Shown piece after piece: positions 1 through 5,759 of a DNA stretch of 8,109 nucleotides (the first letter of the stretch is position 1; the number at the start of each line of letters is the position of its first letter). The stretch comes from CANJUD01 sp043750035. GTDB lineage: Bacteria; Bacteroidota; Bacteroidia; UKL13-3. The stretch spans positions 1 to 8,109 of the forward strand of contig JAYVCI010000151.1 in assembly GCA_043750035.1 (NCBI GenBank), given 5' to 3'. Position numbers and translations under genes: made by a program. Below the pieces are notes generated by a model, which was not told where the DNA came from, searched no databases, and worked only from the letters and a program-made list of their open reading frames with translations.

Positions 1-1401
1 ATTTACTATAGCAGAATTTGCATTTACAGCATGTGTAGTATTGGTAGGTGCAGGGAAATTATTTATGTTCACATACCCCCCATTCTTATTCAAAAACAAA
101 GTATCGTTACTCATACTTACTTGCTGTATCTCATTCACACTATCATCATCATTCAACACCACATTCCCGCCATTTTTATTGAGCGAAATTGTATTATTCG
201 TTTTGTTCAATTGTTGTATTTCATTGGTACTGTCATCATCATTTAGTGTTACATTTCCTCCACTGGTTAATGATATATTATTCCCGTTTTTATTTAAAGT
301 TTGGTTATCCGTATTGTCTAAATATTTATTGAGGGAAACGCTGTTACCATTGCTAATGCTTAGGGTATCATTGGTAAGCGAAATTAATTGGCTATCGGTA
401 TTGTCCAAGTATTTATTAAGGGGTACATTGTTACCATTAGTTATACTTAGTGTGTCATTGGCAAACGAGAGTTGTTGGTTATCGGTATTATCATTATAAC
501 CGCCCAAGTATATATAATTCCCTTGGCTAAGAAATAATGTGTCGCCACTAATACTTAGTGCTTGTAACTCATTGGTGCTGTCATCATCGTTCAGTGAGAT
601 TGTTCCGCCGTTTTTATCTAAACTTATATTCTTATTTATTTTTGAAATCTGTTGCAATTCATTGGTGCTGTCGTCGTCATTTAAGGTTACATTTCCACCA
701 TTGGTTAGTGAAACATTGTTCCCACTTTTGTTTAAGTTTTGGTTATCGGTATTGTCTTTATATATATTCATCAATACATAATTCCCATTGCTTAAATACA
801 AAGTATCATTGCTTAGGTTCAACATCTGTAGTTCATTGGTATTGCTACTATCTTTTGCTGTAATAGTATAATTGGGCGATGAACCAGTTACTATAATACC
901 ACCACCATTATTAATATTGAATTGTGAACCAGTATTGTATATAGTATCATTGGTAATCGCTATACCAGTGCCGGGTTTCAATTCGTGCCGCACATGCTCG
1001 GCAAAAAAAGCATAGGGTACAAATTGCAAGGGCATCTCGCCCACATAAATATAACTTGCCGCCCCATTGGGTTGTATTTCTACTTCCAAGTTTTTGATAC
1101 CTTGTGTCCAATCAATTTGCCCGAAAACAGAAATTAAAGGAGAGCCTGTGCCAATTACTAAGGTATATAAACCCATGGAGTTGGTGGTAACTTTGAAGAA
1201 TTCGCCATACACCCGTTTCTTAGCTTTGCTGGGTATGCTATCGTTTATATATAGTTTTATATCCAGCTTGGTATTGGGCAAGGGCACATTCAATTGGTTT
1301 CTGGCCACACCTTGGTAGTTAATTCCCATAGTGGCATTTTGGGCATGGGCATTCAATAGAAAACAAAAAATGGCGATAGCTAAAATGTATATTTTTTTCA
1401 T
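1..1401 (-). CDS. exported protein with nine ~29-residue tandem repeats (partial, 3' end outside window)
   Basis: The minus-strand frame from ATG at 1401 is open for all 467 codons to the window edge; the C-terminus is missing. Residues 1-20 form a signal peptide (MKK, a hydrophobic run, then NAHA before Q), so the product is exported. Residues 26-137 form an N-terminal module (INYQGVARNQ near the start, EMPLQFVPYAFFAEHV near the end) of a kind I know from Bacteroidota surface and tail-fibre-domain proteins. Residues 184-448 are nine units of 28-32 residues that begin DNTDNQ or DSTNELQ, followed by patterns such as LSxSNDTLxLSxGNxVxL. They are rich in Asn, Asp, Ser and Thr and contain no Cys, suggesting an extended beta-structured stalk. 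The start overlaps the stop of the upstream T9SS gene (TAATG), so translation is probably coupled. The function is unknown; an adhesin or surface fibre is my inference. The missing C-terminus could hold a chaperone or sorting domain. Confidence 0.88.
   Translation of the reverse strand, partial: MKKIYILAIAIFCFLLNAHAQNATMGINYQGVARNQLNVPLPNTKLDIKLYINDSIPSKAKKRVYGEFFKVTTNSMGLYTLVIGTGSPLISVFGQIDWTQGIKNLEVEIQPNGAASYIYVGEMPLQFVPYAFFAEHVRHELKPGTGIAITNDTIYNTGSQFNINNGGGIIVTGSSPNYTITAKDSSNTNELQMLNLSNDTLYLSNGNYVLMNIYKDNTDNQNLNKSGNNVSLTNGGNVTLNDDDSTNELQQISKINKNISLDKNGGTISLNDDDSTNELQALSISGDTLFLSQGNYIYLGGYNDNTDNQQLSFANDTLSITNGNNVPLNKYLDNTDSQLISLTNDTLSISNGNSVSLNKYLDNTDNQTLNKNGNNISLTSGGNVTLNDDDSTNEIQQLNKTNNTISLNKNGGNVVLNDDDSVNEIQQVSMSNDTLFLNKNGGYVNINNFPAPTNTTHAVNANSAIVN
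57..852 (-). repeat. nine tandem coding repeats, about 87 bp each
   Basis: Within the exported protein, residues 184-448 divide into nine units of 32, 28, 30, 30, 29, 29, 28, 30 and 29 residues. There are two subtypes. One opens with DNTDNQ or DNTDSQ (units 2, 5, 6, 7); the other opens with DSTNE(L/I)Q or close variants (units 1, 3, 4, 8, 9). Most junctions carry an acidic LNDDD or a YLDN/YKDN turn. On the plus strand the recurring landmarks are attggt(g/a)ctgtc runs followed by tcatcatc-like triplets, and ttggttatc(g/c)gtattgtc. The units have diverged by many substitutions while keeping frame, so this is a protein-level repeat and not recent slippage. Confidence 0.88.
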
Positions 1402-1880
1402 TATTGTTTGATAATAATTGTACGATAATAATTGTTATTGTCAATGGTGTTGAACACAAACATATAGGGAGCAGCACTGAGGTTATCCAATGGAATGATA
1501 TTGCTACTGTTTTGAATTTTAGCCACTTGTTTTCCATGCATATCATATATCACAACAACTGTAATTTTATCATCTGATTGTATATATACTTCGGAAATTG
1601 CGGGATTGGGATAAACCTTGATATTGCTAGTAACAACTGGTTCGATAACCGATAAAATATTTAGATAATTAGGCTGCAAAAAGCCCTGTGAAAATTTATA
1701 GCCGCCAACATTACGGGTATTAATGATTGTTTCACCAATATTTATTTCAAATAAATAATTGCTATCGGTATATGACAATCCCGCACTGTTTATTACCACA
1801 GGCGAAACGCTCTGTGCTTGGGAATTATTTAGCCCAAACAAAAAAGTTGTAATAAAGAAAGCAAGTCCCTTTAGTTTCAT
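1401..1880 (-). CDS. small secreted protein with type IX secretion C-terminal sorting domain
   Basis: This is a 159-residue protein. Residues 1-22 are a signal peptide (MKLK, a hydrophobic stretch, SQA before Q23). Residues 28-72 match a module common in Bacteroidota secreted proteins: VINSAGLSY, then EINIGETI, then YKFSQGFLQP. Residues 88-159 look like a type A T9SS sorting domain, with KVYPNP at its start, IYDMHGKQV in the middle, PLDNLSAAPYMFVF, and a short basic TIIIKQ end. Such proteins are exported by Sec, then taken across the outer membrane by T9SS, and the domain is removed or anchored to a surface glycolipid. I chose ATG 1880 over the in-frame ATG at 1901 because a signal peptide fits it directly and the promoter match at 1899-1929 overlaps the upstream ATG. 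Almost no cargo lies between the signal and the sorting domain. The last base of its stop is the first base of the next gene's ATG. Its specific role is unknown. Confidence 0.85.
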   Translation of the reverse strand: MKLKGLAFFITTFLFGLNNSQAQSVSPVVINSAGLSYTDSNYLFEINIGETIINTRNVGGYKFSQGFLQPNYLNILSVIEPVVTSNIKVYPNPAISEVYIQSDDKITVVVIYDMHGKQVAKIQNSSNIIPLDNLSAAPYMFVFNTIDNNNYYRTIIIKQ

Positions 1881-1898
1881 TTTTCCCAAATTGAAACA

Positions 1899-1929
1899 CA
1901 ATATTAGTGGTTTTCAATTAATAAACAAG
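1899..1929 (-). promoter_or_regulatory. Bacteroidota-type promoter for the T9SS/repeat-protein pair
   Basis: Read on the minus strand, CTTG (1929-1926) is followed after 19 bases by TAATATTG (1906-1899). This is one base from the TAnnTTTG consensus and has correct spacing for the Bacteroidota sigma factor. Transcription would begin around 1894, giving a leader of about 14 bases before ATG 1880. No clear Shine-Dalgarno sequence is seen, which is usual in this phylum. Confidence 0.5.
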
Positions 1930-1968
1930 ATGAAAAAGTAACACTCCAGTTGTGTACTTGACCCTAGT

Positions 1969-2007
1969 TGTGGCTGGTCTCGTTTTTTAGGAACGAGAGC
2001 AACCACA
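1969..2007. repeat. intergenic inverted repeat (16-bp arms, 2 mismatches)
   Basis: The left arm is 1969-1984 and the right arm is 1992-2007, around a 7-base loop (TTTTAGG). The inner seven pairs (TCTCGTT with AACGAGA) are perfect, and the outer TGTGG/CCACA is also perfect. The structure lies between divergently transcribed genes, where a terminator is not expected, and no T-run follows either arm. It shares short blocks with the hairpin region at 5656-5711, so a dispersed intergenic repeat is the likelier explanation. A regulatory role for either flanking gene is possible but not shown. Confidence 0.55.
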
Positions 2008-2085
2008 GGCAGGAAACTCGACCACGAAAAATATAAAATAATATCGAAACGGTATTTGTATTAATCCACTTCAGCCACTTTAGGC

Positions 2086-2093
2086 TATTTTTG
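2086..2093 (+). promoter_or_regulatory. possible -7 element for proS
   Basis: TATTTTTG matches TAnnTTTG exactly and lies 17 bases before the proS ATG, which would leave a leader of roughly 10-14 bases. There is no good upstream TTG at the usual 19-21 base spacing; the nearest TTTG (2055-2058) is 27 bases away. The call is therefore only tentative. Confidence 0.35.
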
Positions 2094-2110
2094 CGGCGAG
2101 TAATAAGAAT

Positions 2111-3574
2111 ATGGAGAATCAAAAAATAAAACGCAGTGACGATTATTCCGCCTGGTATAATAACCTCGTAAAAAATGCAGACCTCGCTGAACACTCAGCC
2201 GTGAAAGGATGTATGGTTATCAAACCTTATGGCTATGCTATATGGGAAAAAATGCAACAGGAGCTTGACAGAAGGTTTAAAGATACGGGCCACGTGAATG
2301 CATATTTTCCCCTGTTCATCCCCAAATCTTTTTTCACCAAGGAAGCAAGCCATGTAGAAGGATTTGCTACTGAATGTGCGGTGGTTACACATTACCGTCT
2401 TAAAAAAGTAAACGGCGAAATGGTGGTTGACCCCGATGCAAAACTTGAAGAAGAACTCATCGTTCGCCCCACTTCAGAAACTATTATATGGAATACTTAT
2501 AAAGGATGGATACAAAGCTACCGCGATTTACCGCTATTGATTAATCAGTGGGCCAATGTGGTCCGTTGGGAAATGCGTACACGCTTGTTTCTGCGTACCA
2601 CCGAATTTTTATGGCAAGAAGGACATACCGCCCATGCTACTGAAGCAGAAGCCGTGGAAGAAACCCGCAAAATGCTTGAAGTATATGCTGATTTTGCAGA
2701 AAATATTTTAGCAGTGCCTGTTATTAAAGGCGTGAAAACCGAGACCGAACGCTTTGCAGGGGCACTCGATACTTATTGTATTGAAGGATTGATGCAGGAT
2801 GGAAAAGCACTGCAAATGGGAACCTCGCATTTTCTGGGTCAGAATTTTGCCAAGGCTTTCGATGTAAAATTTGTGAGCAAAGAGAACAAACAGGAATTTG
2901 TATGGGCTACTTCATGGGGCGTTTCAACCCGATTGATGGGAGCTTTGATAATGGCACACAGCGATGACGAAGGATTGGTATTGCCACCACGGTTAGCACC
3001 TATACAAGTTGTAATAGTTCCAATATATAGAAGTGACGAAGAACAGGCCAAGGTTTTGGAAGCGGGCGATAAAATATTTGCTGCCCTAAAAGCCAAAGGG
3101 TTGAGTGTGAAATTCGATACCCGTGATACCCACAAGCCGGGCTTTAAATTTGCCGAATGGGAACTGAAAGGTGTACCTGTTCGCATAGCAATCGGCCCAC
3201 GTGATTTGGAAAACCAAACCGTAGAAATTGCCCGTCGTGATACCAAAGAAAAGCAATTGGTTTCGCTTACAGATTTAGAAAATAAAGTTATACATTTATT
3301 GGATAAGATACAAGAAAATATCTATCAAAAAGCTTTGGATAACCTTACCGAAAAAACATATAACTGTAATAGCTGGGATGATTTTGAACAAAAAGTAGAA
3401 CTTGGGTTTGTGCATGCCCATTGGGATGGAACGGCAGAAACAGAAAAAAAAATAAAAGAATTGACCAAAGCTACTATCCGTTGCATTCCTTTAAATAATG
3501 CCCAAGAAATTGGCAAATGTATATTAACAGGCAACCCCTCCACACAAAGGGTTTTGTTTGCCAAAGCATATTGA
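2111..3574 (+). CDS. proS: prolyl-tRNA synthetase, archaeal/eukaryote-type
   Basis: A cytoplasmic class II aminoacyl-tRNA synthetase that activates proline with ATP and charges tRNA-Pro. The protein has 487 residues, about the usual length for the short form without the bacterial editing insertion between motifs 2 and 3. Visible landmarks are RPTSET at 119-124, motif 2 (RTRLFLRTTEF at 156-166, then WQEGHTAH at 168-175), GTSHFLGQNF at 237-246, and motif 3 WGVSTRLMGALI at 269-280 with its arginine at 274. The anticodon-binding domain starts near 296 (APIQVVIVPIY) and runs to about 400; a C-terminal domain covers about 405-487. The protein ends FAKAY, keeping the terminal tyrosine typical of this form. 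The C-terminal region has few cysteines (419, 458, 470), so the four-cysteine zinc site of some relatives is probably absent. It closely resembles Bacteroides-type ProRS as I remember it. manC follows after 53 bases. Confidence 0.96.
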   Translation: MENQKIKRSDDYSAWYNNLVKNADLAEHSAVKGCMVIKPYGYAIWEKMQQELDRRFKDTGHVNAYFPLFIPKSFFTKEASHVEGFATECAVVTHYRLKKVNGEMVVDPDAKLEEELIVRPTSETIIWNTYKGWIQSYRDLPLLINQWANVVRWEMRTRLFLRTTEFLWQEGHTAHATEAEAVEETRKMLEVYADFAENILAVPVIKGVKTETERFAGALDTYCIEGLMQDGKALQMGTSHFLGQNFAKAFDVKFVSKENKQEFVWATSWGVSTRLMGALIMAHSDDEGLVLPPRLAPIQVVIVPIYRSDEEQAKVLEAGDKIFAALKAKGLSVKFDTRDTHKPGFKFAEWELKGVPVRIAIGPRDLENQTVEIARRDTKEKQLVSLTDLENKVIHLLDKIQENIYQKALDNLTEKTYNCNSWDDFEQKVELGFVHAHWDGTAETEKKIKELTKATIRCIPLNNAQEIGKCILTGNPSTQRVLFAKAY

Positions 3575-3588
3575 TGAAATATATGGCG

Positions 3589-3596
3589 TAACTTCG
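3589..3596 (+). promoter_or_regulatory. possible -7 element before manC
   Basis: TAACTTCG in the 53-base gap between proS and manC is one base from TAnnTTTG. It is followed by CAC, as often seen near Bacteroidota start sites. Transcription would begin near 3601, giving a leader of about 27 bases. No convincing TTG box is found at normal spacing, so manC and rsgA may instead be read through from proS. No terminator hairpin is visible in the gap. Confidence 0.3.
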
Positions 3597-3627
3597 CACT
3601 CCTTTTTTAAATAAAAAGTACCCATAA

Positions 3628-4707
3628 ATGGAAAATAATTATGTTATTATAATGGCCGGCGGAATTGGGAGCCGCTATTGGCCAGTAAGTCGTTCAAGCA
3701 GACCCAAACAGTTTATTGATATATTGGGCACTGGCAAATCTCTAATAAGGCACACCTACGAAAGGTTTGCCCGAAAGTATAAACCTGAAAATATTTGGGT
3801 GGTTACTAATGAGCAATATAGAGGCTTGGTAAAGGAGCAAATTCCTGAAATGGCTGACACGCAAGTATTGGGCGAACCTTCTGGAAAAAATACAGCTCCG
3901 TGTATTGCCTATGCAACTTACCGCATTATGCAATTAAACCCCAATGCCACATGTATGGTGGTACCCAGCGATCACTTAATAATGGACGAAACTTTATTCT
4001 TGGAGTGTATGGAAATTGCCCGCGATTTCGCAAGTGAAGAAGAAGCATTTGTAACCCTGGGCATTAAACCAACGCGTCCCGATACAGGTTATGGTTATAT
4101 ACAATATTTGGAAGAAGAAAAAAGTCCGAATGTACACAAAGTAAAAACATTTACCGAGAAGCCAGACTTGGAATTGGCTAAAACATTTTTGGCCAGTGGC
4201 GATTTTGTTTGGAACGGCGGAATATTTGTGTTCAGGGCCAGCACCATGGCAACCGCTTTTGAAAAATATTTGCACGATTTGCACAATCTTTTTATACAAG
4301 GAGAAAATGTATATAATACACCTGCAGAGGCAGCTTTTATCAATGAAATATATCCCCAGTGCCCCAGTGTTTCTATTGACTATGGTATTATGGAAAAGGC
4401 CGATAATGTATATACTATTCCCGCCAGTTTTGGGTGGAGCGATTTGGGTACATGGAATTCGATATATGATACCATGGACAAAGATGGTAGCGGGAATGTG
4501 GTAGTAGGTAAAAAAGTAAAACTATATGAATGCAATGGCAATGTATTAAATATGCCCCACGACAAACTGGTAATAATGAAAGGCGTGGACAATTTGATAG
4601 TGGTGGAGAAAGATAATATATTGTTGATTTGTGATAAAGATTTGGAGCAAGAAATAAAGCAAGTTGTTACCGACATCAAACTTGAGTTTGGTGAAAAATA
4701 CGCTTAA
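3628..4707 (+). CDS. manC: mannose-1-phosphate guanylyltransferase (GDP-mannose synthesis)
   Basis: Catalyses mannose-1-phosphate + GTP to GDP-mannose + diphosphate, supplying mannose, and via GDP-fucose also fucose, for surface polysaccharides and glycoproteins. It has 359 residues, so it is the nucleotidyltransferase-only form without the C-terminal phosphomannose isomerase domain. The nucleotide-binding signature is AGGIGSRYWPVSR at 10-22 followed by PKQF at 26-29. Further landmarks are VVPSDH at 111-116, TGYGYIQY at 153-160, FTEKP at 175-179, FVWNGGIF at 193-200, DYGIMEKA at 251-258 and FGWSDLGTW at 268-276. No signal peptide or membrane segment is seen; it is cytoplasmic. Its stop overlaps the rsgA start (TAATG). 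The family is clear; related NDP-sugar specificities are possible but the PKQF and SFGWSD motifs fit the mannose enzyme. Confidence 0.93.
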   Translation: MENNYVIIMAGGIGSRYWPVSRSSRPKQFIDILGTGKSLIRHTYERFARKYKPENIWVVTNEQYRGLVKEQIPEMADTQVLGEPSGKNTAPCIAYATYRIMQLNPNATCMVVPSDHLIMDETLFLECMEIARDFASEEEAFVTLGIKPTRPDTGYGYIQYLEEEKSPNVHKVKTFTEKPDLELAKTFLASGDFVWNGGIFVFRASTMATAFEKYLHDLHNLFIQGENVYNTPAEAAFINEIYPQCPSVSIDYGIMEKADNVYTIPASFGWSDLGTWNSIYDTMDKDGSGNVVVGKKVKLYECNGNVLNMPHDKLVIMKGVDNLIVVEKDNILLICDKDLEQEIKQVVTDIKLEFGEKYA

Positions 4708-5630
4708 TGACCCAAACACATCTGCACGGAATTGTATATAAATCAACCGGAAGTTGGTATGATGTTCGATTAGATGACGGACAAACTATTAAAGCCCGTG
4801 TAAAGGGAAAACTTAAATTACAAAACCTGCGAAGTACCAATCCCATTGCCGTTGGCGACAAAGTATTATTACAAGACGAAGCACCAGACTATAATATAGT
4901 TTCTGTTTTGCAACGGGATAATTATGTAATCCGCAAATCGAATAAACTATCCAAACAAACACAAATTATTGCCTCCAATATAGACTTGGCATGTATTATA
5001 GTTTCATTGGTCGATCCACGAACTTCAACAGGATTTATAGATCGTTTTTTGGTATGCACAGGTTCATATCATATTCCCACATGTATCGTATTTAATAAAA
5101 CAGATTTATATGGCCATGCCGATTTTTATACTGAGATAGCAGAACTATATAATAGTTTGGGATATATCACCATCGGAATATCTGCCACACAAAAACATGG
5201 ACTAGATGAGTTGATAGCTTTAATACAAAATAAAACTACCTTATTTGCGGGCCATTCAGGCGTTGGGAAATCTACACTATTAAATGCACTTGTTCCAGAA
5301 GCCATACAAAAAACCAGTGATGTTTCTGGCTTCAGTGGCCAAGGAAAACATACCACCACTTTCGCCCAAATGTTCGACTTGCCAGGCATAGGAAAAGTAA
5401 TAGACACGCCCGGCATCAGAGACTTTGGAGTGGTTGGTGTAGCTGACGTAGAGCTGGCACATTATTTCCCCGAAATGCGAGAACTATTATCACAATGCAA
5501 GTTTAATAATTGCACCCATATACATGAACCCGGATGTGCAGTATTGCATGCACTCGAAGAGGGAAAAATAAATCAAGGTCGTTATTATAATTATGTAAGT
5601 ATATATAATAATGAAGATTTTATGGATTAG
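4707..5630 (+). CDS. rsgA: ribosome small-subunit-dependent GTPase RsgA
   Basis: A GTPase that binds the 30S subunit late in its maturation. It has 307 residues and the circularly permuted motif order diagnostic of the family: an N-terminal OB-fold (about 5-60), then G4 NKTD at 130-133, G1 GHSGVGKST at 182-190, G2 region GKHTTT at 213-218, and G3 DTPG at 233-236. The C-terminal zinc-binding set is C264, C269, H271 and C277, spaced as C-x4-C-x-H-x5-C. All key residues are present, so the gene should be functional. The ATG shares its A with the final base of the manC stop (TAATG), which indicates translational coupling and fixes the start. The 3' end is AT-rich and followed by an intergenic region with hairpins. 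Confidence 0.95.
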   Translation: MTQTHLHGIVYKSTGSWYDVRLDDGQTIKARVKGKLKLQNLRSTNPIAVGDKVLLQDEAPDYNIVSVLQRDNYVIRKSNKLSKQTQIIASNIDLACIIVSLVDPRTSTGFIDRFLVCTGSYHIPTCIVFNKTDLYGHADFYTEIAELYNSLGYITIGISATQKHGLDELIALIQNKTTLFAGHSGVGKSTLLNALVPEAIQKTSDVSGFSGQGKHTTTFAQMFDLPGIGKVIDTPGIRDFGVVGVADVELAHYFPEMRELLSQCKFNNCTHIHEPGCAVLHALEEGKINQGRYYNYVSIYNNEDFMD

Positions 5631-5633
5631 TTA

Positions 5634-5647
5634 ATTACGAATTACGA
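5634..5647. repeat. tandem heptamer ATTACGA x2
   Basis: Two perfect head-to-tail copies of ATTACGA start four bases after the rsgA stop, and the sequence continues with AAT. Short tandem heptamers of this kind occur in intergenic regions of several bacterial groups. No function can be assigned from one copy of the array. Confidence 0.6.
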
Positions 5648-5655
5648 ATAGCTGA

Positions 5656-5711
5656 CGCCTGATTTTTAGGACTGCCTGTGTCTCGATAGCTAATCGGGAC
5701 GGGGCGAGGCG
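5656..5711. repeat. nested inverted repeats between rsgA and the GH3 gene
   Basis: The outer arms are CGCCT (5656-5660) and AGGCG (5707-5711). Inside them, GTCTCGAT (5680-5687) and ATCGGGAC (5693-5700) form an 8-bp stem with one G-T wobble and a 5-base loop. The element is GC-rich against AT-rich flanks and is followed by AATTTTG. It could end rsgA transcription, but the T-run is poor. The blocks TTTTTAGGA (5663-5671) and CTGCCTGTG (5672-5680) recur in the 1969-2012 element, the second in inverted orientation, which favours a dispersed intergenic repeat. Confidence 0.5.
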
Positions 5712-5720
5712 AATTTTGTG

Positions 5721-5752
5721 GTTGTATTAACGGTACAATTATCATAGTTTTG
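5721..5752 (+). promoter_or_regulatory. Bacteroidota-type promoter for the GH3-family gene
   Basis: GTTG (5721-5724), 20 bases, then TAGTTTTG (5745-5752), an exact TAnnTTTG match with normal spacing. Transcription should begin about 5757-5760, at or just before the GTG start at 5760, so the transcript would have almost no leader. An alternative TTTG at 5715-5718 is too far away (26 bases). Confidence 0.55.
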
Positions 5753-5759
5753 TGGCACA

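Noticed and set aside
140..860. CRISPR-like periodic repeats
   Set aside because: The spacing varies, units diverge by substitutions that keep the reading frame, and there are no unique spacers between identical repeats. The periodicity is that of a protein repeat.
31..863. Plus-strand open frames of 71-152 codons over the repeat region
   Set aside because: They are antisense to the repeat protein. Their low-complexity Ser/Leu/Phe-rich repeats are a by-product of the Asn/Asp-rich repeats on the other strand.
1881..1901. Upstream ATG (1901) as start of the T9SS protein
   Set aside because: It would add MCFNLGK before a good signal peptide and overlaps the promoter match at 1899-1906. ATG 1880 explains both better.
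1948..1972. AGTTGTG direct repeat (1948-1954 and 1966-1972) as an operator
   Set aside because: Two seven-base copies 18 bases apart may occur by chance and no regulator is evident nearby.
2839..3246. Minus-strand open frame of 135 codons inside proS
   Set aside because: It lies fully antisense to a strongly conserved synthetase and shows no recognisable domain or signal.
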